Part shown: positions 55,601-62,126 of the stretch, piece after piece
How the letters are laid out: the number at the start of each line of letters is the position of its first letter
Numbering within the stretch: position 1 is the stretch's first letter
Source of the DNA: Duganella sp. 1224
GTDB taxonomy: Bacteria; Pseudomonadota; Gammaproteobacteria; Burkholderiales; Burkholderiaceae_D
Length of the DNA: 64,000 nt
NCBI RefSeq assembly: GCF_013408245.1
Contig: NZ_JACBYS010000011.1
Span: 21,375 to 85,374, forward strand
Reading direction: 5' to 3'
Made by a program: the position numbers and the translations under genes
The notes under the pieces: model-generated
Databases searched by the model: none
What the model was told of the DNA's origin: nothing
What the model saw: the letters and a program-made list of their open reading frames with translations, nothing else

Positions 55601-56939
55601 GCAGGCGCTCAGCACCGACCAGATCGCCTCGATCAAGCTCAGCCAGATCACCGCGCTGACCATCGACCAGGTCGGCGTGCTCGCTTCCGACCAGTTGCGC
55701 GCGCTGACCACGGCGCAGATCCAGGCGCTGAGCAGCACCCAGCTCAACGCGCTGACCGGCCAGCAGGCCGGGGCGCTGACCACCGCCCAGATGGCGGCGC
55801 TCAAGAACGCCCAGATCGCCACGCTGGACGCGACCCAGCTGTACGGCTTCACCACCGACCAGCTGGCCGCGTGGAGCACCAGCCAGCTGGGCTCGCTGAC
55901 GACGACGCAGATCGGCTACCTGTCGACCGACCAGATCGCCGGCCTGAGCAACACCCAGGTGGCCGGCCTCAAGGTCAGCCAGCTGCAAGCGTTCAGCAAC
56001 AACCAGATCCAGGCCTTCACGGCGGCGCAAGTGCCGGCACTGAGCACCACGCTGCTGGCCGCGCTGAGCCTGGGCCAGGCCAACGCGCTGACCGCCACCC
56101 AGGTGGCGTCGATGTCGATCAGCCAGACCATGGCGTTGAACAGCGCGTCGGTCAACTACGCGACGCCGCTGATCCTCGACCTCGACGGCAACGGCGTGCA
56201 AACGCAAAGCATCGCCGCCGGCGTCCAGTTCGACATCCGCGGCGACGGCAACCGGGTCGCCACCGGCTGGGTCGACCGCCATGACGGCCTGCTGGCCCTG
56301 GACCGCAACGGCGACGGCATCATCAACGACGGCAGCGAATTGTTCGGCAGCGCCACCACGCTGGCCGACGGCAGCAAGGCCAAGGACGGCTACGCCGCGC
56401 TGGCCGCGCTCGACAGCAACGGCGACGGCCAGATCACGGCCGCCGACAGCGCCTACGGCGCGCTGCGCGTGTGGGTCGACAGCAACGGCGACGGCATCAG
56501 CCAGGCCGACGAGTTGAAGACGCTGAGCCAGCTGAACATCGCCGCCATCAGCACCAAGGCCAGCAGCACGCTGACCCAGCAGAACGGCAACCTGATCGGC
56601 CTGACGTCCAGCTACACCAGCACCGACGGCAGCGTGCACGAAAGCGCGGACGCCTGGTTCCTGGCGCAGAAAGCAACGTCCACTGCCTCGCTGCAACAGC
56701 AAGTGAGCGGCCTGAGCCACGCCATCGCCAGCTACGCCGCCGCGCCCGCCCCTGCGGCGCCGGCGCAACAGCTGACGTTGACGGCATCGGCCGCCGCCAG
56801 CGCCCCGGCGCTGGCGCTGTCCGAAGCGCTGCAGCACTACCACGCCGCGCAAGGCCTGCAAGGCGCCACCGCCGCGCTGACCGGCAAGCAGACGTTCGAC
56901 GAACCCGCCAACCACTGGTTCGCCGCCCCCAAGCGCTAA
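46647..56939 (+). CDS. Giant octapeptide-repeat protein with C-terminal Ca-binding secretion-type domain
   Basis: A 3430-residue protein. After MAFNIS, residues 7-about 3165 consist of some 390 tandem octads of consensus A-L-[STGEK]-[TS]-x-[QD]-[ILVF]-x (for example ALTTDQIV, ALSTAQIA). Marker octads of type ALETxDLA followed by ALKTxQIA recur every 7-21 units. There is no Sec signal. Residues about 3166-3430 differ: DLDGNG (3178-3183), DRNGDG (3219), DSNGDG (3256) and DSNGDG (3278) are EF-hand-like Ca loops in a domain known from type I secreted exoproteins such as the FrpC group. An Ala/Gln-rich tail follows. No RTX nonapeptides and no T1SS genes are visible. The ribosome-binding site is GGGAGATTATCAGAC. 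Likely a secreted surface or adhesin-like fibre; this is inference. Confidence 0.9.
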   Translation: MAFNISELTTDQIKALQSSQIAALTTADAAALSTLQMTVLSTDQLSWIGTAQLRALTTPVLQAISTQQLNALSTRQVAAFTTGQFASLTTSQLSAGLTTLQFGALTSAQLAMLSQAQVGVIETQDLAALKTAQLVTLGSDQLRALGSDQIQALTTAQTASLKTQQIAALTSAQIASLGTHDVAALTSQQLNTLDATQLGALTSGQLDALSTAQTTSLSTTQIGRLGTDQLAALGTAGLAVLKTQQIAALTTRQFTALNSDQIAALTTAQAQALTTLQLSLMSSDQLAAMESQDLAALKSQQLAALNTATTAVLGTNQIAALSTAQIAALPTAQVRALTTDQIVSLRTAQAAALTTLQVQALTSAQLAALETADLAALGTAQVNALGTAQLAALTTDQIVALRSAQAGALSSQQLAALSTDQVAALETADLAALKTSQIGGLATAAIAALGSNQIAALTTAQLSTLSTRQLAALDNAQIAALTTAQAANLTTQQVAALSSDQLNALESRDLAALKTAQVVALTTSQLRALSTDQITSLSSQQVAALSTQQVAALSSTQVLSLSSAALGALQSQQVAALSSDNVNAFSTAQIAALSTAVLSALSTAQFAALSTDQIVALSTVQSSALATRQVAALTSDQLSALQTQDLAAFKTQQIAALRSAQLVVLSSDQIIGLGSQQVAALSTTQVAALGTDQVAVMETRDLAALNSQQAIALGSNAVAALTTTQFAALTTNVLSSLTSAQVGAITTDQIVALTTLQSAQLATRQIAALSSDQLGALETRDLAAFKTQQIVALTTSQISQLSTTQIAALGTLQVANLSSQQLATLNSDQLAALPTASLAALKTAQVSALNTDALAALPTAQIAALTTAVLNALSNTQVAALTTDQIVALSTLQASALNTREIGALSSNQVSALETRDFAALKTQQIVALTPGQISALTTDQIIALTTAQASALTGVQLNALTTDQLAVMETQDFAALRTSQLLGLGTKSIATLTPAQVAALKTEQIIQMTSDQIQVLSSTQIGALTTLQVGALTTTQVGYLLTSQLSVLDTADFAALKSSQLNALSSNQLAAVTTDQIVALTTLQASTLSTAQLARLSTDQLNALETQDLNAFTTAQVASLGSATVAALDLAHVSALSTRLLAALGTAQLQALGTDKIAALSTLQASNLGTAQVAALSSNQLQALETVDLAALKTQQIAALSDSQIAVLGSDQIVALSTLQVSNLSTRQLNALTTSQIAAMETRDLAALRSAQIAGLGSDSLNALSSTQVQALTTAQLQALNSSQLQNLATQQIAALTSAQALSLGTAQIPQLGSDQLAALGTTLLGQLKTQQIAALRSNQIAALDSAQLAALSTLQVSNLTSQQLAALGSDQLNALDSQDLAALKTQQIAALSTAQIAGLSTAQAEALTTLQASSLSTAQLAALGAAQLQTFSTADIAALKTAQVAALSTDQLAALLGGQFHALTTAQLAALTTSQFQSLGSDKIIALSTLQAASLGTAQVQSLSAGQLAALETDDLAALKTAQINALQTSQIALLNSAQIAALTTLQVANLNTLQLGALGTDQIQALESQDLAALKTAQLQALGSNQLDAITTTQLQALTTAQLASLSTAQLQALLTAQIAALSTRQVSSLATAQIASLATAQLAALNTDDMAALKTAQLAALRTDQVVLLSTDQIVALSSNQVAALSTAQLSSLTSNQVAALSTDDFAALSIAQLAALGSLNNLGTDQIQALTTAQIAGLSAAQVAALNSDQVVALTTRQIGAVSTDGVAALGSDQLKALELQDLAAMKTAQVAALRTDQIGWLSTDQISVLTSAQVSGLSTQQTAVLSTAQIQALGSDDVAALRTAQIAILRSDQLQALGVTQVQALTVIQMNALSTDQVQSLSSDQIIELSTQQYAVLGTRQLAALTTAQLGVLELVDLVALRSAQIAALGTDQIRALTPDRIAVLTTGQAQALTSAQLLALGSDQLQALSTDDLVALRTAQIAALATNQLNSLQDFQLQSFGAVQLGALSSTQLQALGSDQIIQLTTQQFGLLSTAQIALLTTAQLGAIELDDLAALKTAQVLALSSDQLQALTLDRVAALTTLQVQALANSQLAALSTDQLQALGTDALQALRTAQINALSTNQLGALTPDQLQHLTTDQINALTSAQAQALTSDQIGLLTSQQIDSLSTRALNALSSSQIAAISTDNFATLSSSQIGALNAAQFGAITTDQMVALTSTQAIGLATAQIAALSSDQLDALETVDFIALQSAQVAAITTANIGALTTDLVGALTTAQLAALGTDQIAALRTDHIATLSSNQVVSLSATQIGALGTDQVSALSTDDFVALRSNQLTALSTVQFGALTSDQLNALSTAAFTGLTSAMIGALTTYQFAHLSTGQVGALTSAQALVLSTGQLAALSTDQFSAINTSAIRNLQSDQIGALGTDQIVALSTRQVRALTSTQLNALLSDQIGALETTDLAALTTAQFNLLSTDQLHALHTEQLASLSTAQIATLTTDQLSAGLGTDQIVALTTTQAAALGTKQVAVLTTDQVAALETDDLNALGTRQLTVLTSDQITALGSDQLNSLATSGLAALTTSQLLNGLTTAQLAALDSNHISALTTSQLAYGLGTDAIAALTTDQLGALRTAQTASLATLQIAALTSDQIVALSTAQAATLSTQQVAALTTDQLAALETVDLQALATRQLGALSAVQLAVLSTAQLNALTTTQFAALGTSQLANGLSTDQLAGLDSSHISALTTAQLAYGLTLDALAALSSDQMQALRTAQLAALTTLQASALSTDQLAALTTDQVSGLSTAQMPVLSADQLAAFSTAQIAALDTQDVAALTASQFTGLSTDQTVALTTGQVRGLKTAQVAAMDGTQIGVFSSDQLQALSTQQAAALSVVAVTALSTAQLGALTTADVAALGTQQVASLATSQLAGLNTSQVQALTSAQLGAMTADQLFAFSTSQIAALRTTQIGYLTTTQLAALSDPQVQALSTDQIASIKLSQITALTIDQVGVLASDQLRALTTAQIQALSSTQLNALTGQQAGALTTAQMAALKNAQIATLDATQLYGFTTDQLAAWSTSQLGSLTTTQIGYLSTDQIAGLSNTQVAGLKVSQLQAFSNNQIQAFTAAQVPALSTTLLAALSLGQANALTATQVASMSISQTMALNSASVNYATPLILDLDGNGVQTQSIAAGVQFDIRGDGNRVATGWVDRHDGLLALDRNGDGIINDGSELFGSATTLADGSKAKDGYAALAALDSNGDGQITAADSAYGALRVWVDSNGDGISQADELKTLSQLNIAAISTKASSTLTQQNGNLIGLTSSYTSTDGSVHESADAWFLAQKATSTASLQQQVSGLSHAIASYAAAPAPAAPAQQLTLTASAAASAPALALSEALQHYHAAQGLQGATAALTGKQTFDEPANHWFAAPKR
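46665..56141 (+). repeat. Tandem 24-bp / 8-residue repeat tract (about 390 units)
   Basis: The coding DNA repeats with a 24-bp period in strict phase over about 9.5 kb. Hydrophobic residues occupy octad positions 1, 2 and 7, Ser/Thr positions 3-4, and Gln (or Asp in marker octads) position 6. Units are degenerate copies, not identical, but many 20-30-bp segments recur exactly. Nine-residue units with an extra Gly before the Leu (AGLTTLQFG, AGLGTDQIV, NGLTTAQLA, YGLGTDAIA, NGLSTDQLA, YGLTLDALA) break the phase, mostly in the last third. One larger break is ALGSLNNLGTDQIQ near 51.8 kb. Confidence 0.93.
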
Positions 56940-56943
56940 AAGA

Positions 56944-57030
56944 CGGGGTCAGGTCCTCCATTTCTACACGAGCTGTGCCGTAAGCGACGCTTACGGCACA
57001 GCTCGTGTAGAAATGGAGGACCTGACCCCG
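56944..57030. repeat. 87-nt perfect palindrome (43-bp arms, 1-nt centre)
   Basis: Bases 56944-56986 pair perfectly with 56988-57030 around A56987. The element begins 5 nt after the giant gene's stop codon. The outer 26 bp of each arm (from GGGGTC) equal those of the element at 43591-43680. Four inner positions differ between the two elements and each is matched by a compensating change in the other arm. It may terminate the giant gene's transcript. Between it and the next start (57136) lie about 105 nt with a TATGAT that could be a -10 element. Confidence 0.9.
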
Positions 57031-57135
57031 GAGTAGAGGTGGTTTTACAGTCTTGCTCCAGAGCCAAAAGTTGCCCCTTATCCTGCTGCAAAAAGGTATG
57101 ATAGGGCTCGGACCGATTCCACTCTACGCTCTGCT

Positions 57136-60100
57136 ATGACCTCACAAGCACCTGCAGCACCTACCCCCACCGATAACAGCCCGCTGGGCTCCGTCATGGC
57201 CATGGCCGTCAAGGGCCAGTTGTCCATCGCCGATCTGTTCGGCGCCGCCGCCGTCTTGCAGGAAAGCGGACAGCTGCCGGCCGCCATCGGCCTGTACCGC
57301 GCCTGGATCGAGCACACGCCGTCGCCGCTGATCTACGCCGCCTGCTTCAACCTGGCCGTGGTGCTGTCCAATGCCGGCGACGATGCCGGCGCGGAAGTGG
57401 TGTTGCGCAAGGCCATCGCCCAGAACCCGCATTTCATCGAGGCCCGCCTCAACCTCGGCACCCTGCTGGAACGCACCGGCCGCCCGGACGACGCGCTGGC
57501 CATGTGGCAATCCATCCTCAACGATCCGATCGAGCCGGACGTCAAGTCCAACCGCACGCTGTACCTGCAGACCCTGAACAACCTCGGCCGCCTGCTGGAA
57601 ATCCAGAAGCGCTATCCGGAGGCCGAGGCCATGCTGGCCACCAGCCTGCGCGTCGATCCGCAGCAGGCCAATGTGATGACCCACTGGGTCCACCTGCGCC
57701 AGAAGCAGTGCGAGTGGCCGGTGTACAGCGGCCTGGAAAACATCTCGGTGGCCACCATGATGGAAGGCACGTCGGCGCTGGCCATGCTGAGCGCGTCCGC
57801 CGATCCGGCCCAGCAGCTGGCCGCCGCCAAGCGCTTCGTCAACGAGAAGATCAACGCCGCCGTGGCGCCGCTGACCGGCCAGCACGGCTACGGCCACCAG
57901 CGCCTGCGCATCGGCTACCTGTCGTCCGATTTCTGCTCGCACGCGGTGTCCATCCTGACCGCCGAGCTGTACGAGCTGCACGACCGCAGCAAGTTCGAGG
58001 TCTACGCCTTCAGCTGGAGCCGCGAGGATGGCTCGCCGATCCGCGCCCGCGTGGTCAAGGCCATGGACCATTACATCCGCATCGACAAGATGACCGACGA
58101 GCAGGCCGCGCGCACCATCCGCGCCCACGAGATCGACATCCTGGTCGACCTGCACGGCCTGACCCTGGGCGCGCGCCCGCAGATCATCGCCTACCGCCCG
58201 GCGCCGGTGCAGCTGACCTACCTCGGCTTCCCCGGCAGCACCGGCCTGCCCGGCATCGATTACGTGATCTCCGACGCGTTCCTGATCACCAAGGAGATGG
58301 AGCCGTTCTTCACCGAGAAGCCGCTGCACCTGCCGGACTGCTTCCAGATCAACGACCGCCAGCGCGCCATCGCGCCGACCCCGACCCGCGCCTCGGTCGG
58401 CCTGCCGGACGACGCCTTCGTGTTCTGCTCGTTCAACAACAACTTCAAGTTCACGCCCGACCTGTTCGCGGTGTGGATGAACATCCTGCGCCGCGTGCCG
58501 AACTCGGTGCTGTGGCTGGTGGCCGACTATCCGGAGGTGCGCGAGAACCTGTGGCGCTACGCCGAGCAGGCCGGCATCGACCGCAACCGCATCCTGTTCA
58601 ACAGCCGCGCCGTGCCGGCCGAGTACCTGGCGCGCTACCAGCTGGCCGACCTGTTCCTCGACACCTTCCCGTTCAACGCCGGCACCACCGCCAGCGACGC
58701 CCTGTGGGCCGGCCTGCCGCTGCTGACCTGTGCCGGCCAGACCTTCTCGTCGCGCATGGCCGGCAGCCTGCTGCGCGCGGTCGACCTGCCGCAGCTGATC
58801 ACCCACAGCTTCGAGGACTATGAAAACAGGGCGGTCGAGCTGGCCAGCAACCCGCAGCGCATCGCCGCCATGAAGCGCCAGCTGGCCGCCAACCGCCTGA
58901 CCTGCGCGCTGTTCGACAGCCCGCGCTTCGTGCGCAACATGGAGGCGGCGCTGCTCAAGGTGGCCAAGCCGGCGGCGCCGCGCCTGGGCGCGCCGGGCCC
59001 CGCGGTGCGCCCGCTGGAGCCGTCCGAGCAGCCGGCCGAGCCGGTGCGCATCGACCAGATCCCGATCGTCACCGTGTCCTATAACGCCCCGGACCTGATC
59101 GAGGCGCTGCTGCGCACGCTGCGCCAGTTCTACACCAACCGCGTGTACATCATCGACGGCTCGAACCCGGACGTGGCCGAGAAAATCCGCGCCATCACCG
59201 ACACCTTCGACAACGTCGAGTTCATCCCGTTCGGCTACAACATCCACCACGGCCCCGGCATGACCTGGGCCATCGAGCACCTGGGCCTGTCGGGCGAGGT
59301 GCTGTTCCTGGATTCCGACGTCGAGATCCTCAAGGCCGGCTTCCTGGAGGCGCTGCATGGCGAGCTCAAGCCGGGCATGTACGGCGTCGGCAGCACCCAG
59401 CCGGTCAACGAGCAGGGCTACGACCGCCCGGATGGCGCCATCAACTATCTGCACCCGGCCTGCATGCTGGTCAACATCGACGTCATGCGCCAGTGGCCGC
59501 TGCCGATCAAGCACGGCGCGCCGATGATCCACACCATGCTGGCCCTCAACCACAGCAACAACACCCATCTGTTCAAGCACATCCCGTGGGTGCGCAGCGA
59601 CTTCGAGGGCGACAAGCCGCCGTTCTACATCAAGCATCCGTGGCAGGGCACGGTGCGCCGCACCGGCGGCTACCACTACGACCTGCCCAACAGCACCGCC
59701 GTCAACACCGACCTGCTGCAGTTCATGCCGCCGGAGGCGCGCAAGATCGTCGAGATCGGCTGCCGCGACGGCGCCTTCGCCAAGGCCTACAAGCAGCGCA
59801 ACCCGATCTGCAACTACACCGGCATGGAAACCGACCCGGCGCTGGTGCAGGCGGCCCGCCCGCACTGCGACTTCGTCTACAACAACGACCTCGAACACGC
59901 CGGCCCCGACTTCTGGGACCACGTGCGCGGCGCCGACACCTGGGTGCTGGATGAAACGCTGGAGCAGATGGACGACCCGTGGCGCATGGTGCAGAAGATC
60001 CGCACCAACATCGCGCCGGGCGGCAAGATCATCGCCACCCTCCGCAACTTCCAGCACTGGAGCCTGCAGGCGCGCCTGAACGCCGGCGACCTGCGCTACG

Positions 60101-60339
60101 GCACCCAGGGACTGGACCTGAACCGCAAGCGCATCTTCACGCGCGGCGCCATGCTGGAGCTGTTCCAGCAGGCCGGCTTCCAGATCAGCGGCGGCAGCGC
60201 CCGCATCATCGACGAGCCGGCGCGCGAGAAATACCTGCCGGCGATCCGCCTGATGGCCGGCGCCAGCGGCATCGACCCGGTGGTGGCGGTCGAGGACGCG
60301 CTGCCGTGGCAATACATCGTCATCGCCGTCGCCGCCTGA
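57136..60339 (+). CDS. Multidomain glycosyltransferase: TPR - GT41 (OGT-like) - GT2 - methyltransferase
   Basis: A 1067-residue cytoplasmic fusion. Residues about 25-190 are TPR-like helices (AEVVLRKAIAQNPHFIEARL). Residues about 255-615 are a SPINDLY/GT41 O-GlcNAc-transferase domain: LRIGYLSSDFCSHAVS with the conserved His, FCSFNNNFKFTPDLFAVW with Lys438, and the nucleotide site DTFPFNAGTTASDALWAGLP. After a Pro-rich linker, residues about 640-850 are a GT-A glycosyltransferase (IVTVSYNAPDLIEALLRTLR; metal motif D726-S-D728 in VLFLDSDVEIL). Residues about 855-1065 are a Rossmann methyltransferase (KIVEIGCRDGAFAKAYK). One protein could thus start, extend and methylate an O-glycan on Ser/Thr. 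It lies directly downstream of the giant repeat gene, on the same strand. Confidence 0.9.
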   Translation: MTSQAPAAPTPTDNSPLGSVMAMAVKGQLSIADLFGAAAVLQESGQLPAAIGLYRAWIEHTPSPLIYAACFNLAVVLSNAGDDAGAEVVLRKAIAQNPHFIEARLNLGTLLERTGRPDDALAMWQSILNDPIEPDVKSNRTLYLQTLNNLGRLLEIQKRYPEAEAMLATSLRVDPQQANVMTHWVHLRQKQCEWPVYSGLENISVATMMEGTSALAMLSASADPAQQLAAAKRFVNEKINAAVAPLTGQHGYGHQRLRIGYLSSDFCSHAVSILTAELYELHDRSKFEVYAFSWSREDGSPIRARVVKAMDHYIRIDKMTDEQAARTIRAHEIDILVDLHGLTLGARPQIIAYRPAPVQLTYLGFPGSTGLPGIDYVISDAFLITKEMEPFFTEKPLHLPDCFQINDRQRAIAPTPTRASVGLPDDAFVFCSFNNNFKFTPDLFAVWMNILRRVPNSVLWLVADYPEVRENLWRYAEQAGIDRNRILFNSRAVPAEYLARYQLADLFLDTFPFNAGTTASDALWAGLPLLTCAGQTFSSRMAGSLLRAVDLPQLITHSFEDYENRAVELASNPQRIAAMKRQLAANRLTCALFDSPRFVRNMEAALLKVAKPAAPRLGAPGPAVRPLEPSEQPAEPVRIDQIPIVTVSYNAPDLIEALLRTLRQFYTNRVYIIDGSNPDVAEKIRAITDTFDNVEFIPFGYNIHHGPGMTWAIEHLGLSGEVLFLDSDVEILKAGFLEALHGELKPGMYGVGSTQPVNEQGYDRPDGAINYLHPACMLVNIDVMRQWPLPIKHGAPMIHTMLALNHSNNTHLFKHIPWVRSDFEGDKPPFYIKHPWQGTVRRTGGYHYDLPNSTAVNTDLLQFMPPEARKIVEIGCRDGAFAKAYKQRNPICNYTGMETDPALVQAARPHCDFVYNNDLEHAGPDFWDHVRGADTWVLDETLEQMDDPWRMVQKIRTNIAPGGKIIATLRNFQHWSLQARLNAGDLRYGTQGLDLNRKRIFTRGAMLELFQQAGFQISGGSARIIDEPAREKYLPAIRLMAGASGIDPVVAVEDALPWQYIVIAVAA

Positions 60340-60355
60340 TTTGAAGGATTCATTC

Positions 60356-61231
60356 ATGAGTTTGCCATTAGTTAGCATCGTCATCCCGTCGTACAAGCCG
60401 GCCCACTTCGAGATGTGCCTGCGCTCGGCCATCGGCCAGACCTATCCGAACACCGAGATCCTGGTCAGCGACAACTGCCCGACCGAGGAAATCAAGGCCA
60501 TCTGCCAGCGCTTCCCGGGCGTGATCTACCAGCGCTCGACCGTGATGCGCGAGCAGAACGTGCTGTCGGCCTTCTACTCCGGCAAGGGCGAGTACATCAA
60601 GCCGCTGTACGACGACGACCTGCTGCACCCGTTCTGCATCGAGCGCATGGTGGCGTCGTTCCAGTCGTCGCCGGAGATCGAGCTGGTGTTCTCGGCCTCG
60701 CAGGTGATCGACATCGCCAACATGCGGGTGGAAAGCCGCCGCGCCTTCGAGGCCAGCGGCATCATGTCCGGCATCGACATGCACCGCTACATGGTGCTCA
60801 ACCTGCGCAACCACATCGGCGAGCTGACCACGGTGATGTTCCGCCGCGCCAAGCTGTGGGAACTGGGCTGGCACAAGCTGTTCGTGCGCGGCAGCCACGA
60901 CTTCACCAAGGGCCTGGCCGACATCGCCAGCTACATCAACTTCACCGAGAACGGCTCGGTGTTCTACGTCGACGAGGAACTGAGCTACTTCCGCCACGAC
61001 CAGCGGCTGCAGTCCAACTCCAACGCCCATTCCAACCCGTTCTTCGGCAACAACTTCTCCGACTACATCGACCTGGCGGTGTCGGCGCACGAGACCGGCG
61101 CCATCACCACCGCCGAGCTGATCGGCCTGCACGAGACGCTGGTCGGCGTCAACCAGCGCCTGGGCGCGGTGTTCCCGCAGATGGGCGAAGCGTTCGCGCG
61201 CTACACCGCCTACCGCGCCAACCTGCTCTGA
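60356..61231 (+). CDS. GT2-family glycosyltransferase
   Basis: A 291-residue GT-A enzyme starting MSLPLVSIVIPSYKPAHFEM (ATG 60356, GAAGGA nine nt upstream). It has the nucleotide-sugar motif PNTEILVSDNCPTEEIKAIC, the metal site KPLYDDDLLHPFCIERM (DDD), and a C-terminal helical part (FGNNFSDYIDLAVSAHETGA). It follows the fusion glycosyltransferase after 16 nt and precedes sugar-biosynthesis genes, so it most likely adds a further residue to the same glycan. The donor is not deducible. Confidence 0.92.
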   Translation: MSLPLVSIVIPSYKPAHFEMCLRSAIGQTYPNTEILVSDNCPTEEIKAICQRFPGVIYQRSTVMREQNVLSAFYSGKGEYIKPLYDDDLLHPFCIERMVASFQSSPEIELVFSASQVIDIANMRVESRRAFEASGIMSGIDMHRYMVLNLRNHIGELTTVMFRRAKLWELGWHKLFVRGSHDFTKGLADIASYINFTENGSVFYVDEELSYFRHDQRLQSNSNAHSNPFFGNNFSDYIDLAVSAHETGAITTAELIGLHETLVGVNQRLGAVFPQMGEAFARYTAYRANLL

Positions 61232-61244
61232 GGCGAGGCGCACC

Positions 61245-62126
61245 ATGTCCCATTCCGATACCGCCCGCCTGCATGCCGGCGCCAGCGTGGCCGCCAGCGC
61301 CGCGCTGGGCGACTTCGTCGTGGCCTACGCCGGCGCCGAGGTGGGCGAAGGCTGCCGCGTGCGCGGCTATACCCAGTTGTGGCCCGGCGTGCGGCTGGAA
61401 GCCGGCGCCGAGCTCGGCCCCAACGTCACGCTGGAGGCGCCGGCCAACGGCCAGCCGGCCAACATCGTCATCGGCGCCGATGCCCGCGTCGGCGCTGGCG
61501 CGCTGATCTGCCAGGGCGTGCGCCTCGGCCAGGGCGCGGTGGTGGCGGCCGGCGCCGTGGTGGCGCAGAACGTGCCGCCCTACGCCATCGTCAGCGGCGC
61601 GCCGGCCCGCATCACCGACTACGTGCAGAACGCCAGCGGCGCGCCGGCGCTGGACTGGCACCAGCGCGCCACCTTCCCCGAGCAGCCGTCGGTGGTGCCG
61701 CTGGGCGTGGGCGGCGTCACGCTGCACCGCTTCAAGTTCCTGCAGGACCCGCGCGGCGACCTGTCGGTGGGCGAGTTCGAGAAGGAAATCCCGTTCCTGC
61801 CCAAGCGCTACTTCCTGGTGCTCAACGTGCCGAGCGACAAGACCCGCGGCGAACACGCGCACCGCGAATGCCACCAGTTCCTGATCTGCGTGAAAGGCAG
61901 CTGCGCGGTGGTGGTGGACGACCTGGAGCAGCGCTGCGAAGTGCAGCTCGATTCGCCCGACGTCGGCGTCTACCTGCCGCCGATGACCTGGGGCATCCAG
62001 TACAAATATTCCAGCGATGCCGTGCTGTTGGTATTCGCATCCCATTACTACGAGGCCGGCGACTACATCCGCGACTACGATGCATTCGTGGCCGAGAAGC
62101 GCGCCCGCCCGCAGGAGCCCGCATGA
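61245..62126 (+). CDS. WxcM-like bifunctional acetyltransferase / dTDP-sugar 3,4-ketoisomerase
   Basis: A 293-residue two-domain protein. Residues about 5-130 form a left-handed beta helix with hexapeptide repeats (FVVAYAGAEVGEGCRVRGYT, IVIGADARVGAGALICQGVR, PPYAIVSGAPARITDYV), as in sugar N-acetyltransferases. Residues about 150-285 are the FdtA/WxcM cupin (GVTLHRFKFLQDPRGDLSVG, KTRGEHAHRECHQFLICVKG, PPMTWGIQYKYSSDAVLLVF). The cupin converts dTDP-4-keto-6-deoxyglucose to the 3-keto isomer; the helix domain acetylates the later 3-amino sugar. The stop overlaps the aminotransferase start by ATGA. rmlA/rmlB, needed for the precursor, are not in the window. Confidence 0.92.
   Translation: MSHSDTARLHAGASVAASAALGDFVVAYAGAEVGEGCRVRGYTQLWPGVRLEAGAELGPNVTLEAPANGQPANIVIGADARVGAGALICQGVRLGQGAVVAAGAVVAQNVPPYAIVSGAPARITDYVQNASGAPALDWHQRATFPEQPSVVPLGVGGVTLHRFKFLQDPRGDLSVGEFEKEIPFLPKRYFLVLNVPSDKTRGEHAHRECHQFLICVKGSCAVVVDDLEQRCEVQLDSPDVGVYLPPMTWGIQYKYSSDAVLLVFASHYYEAGDYIRDYDAFVAEKRARPQEPA

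Noticed and set aside
46665..56141. CRISPR-like or microsatellite array because of the regular 24-bp repeat
   Set aside because: There are no conserved repeats separated by unique spacers. The period is coding, in frame, and keeps protein-level constraints.
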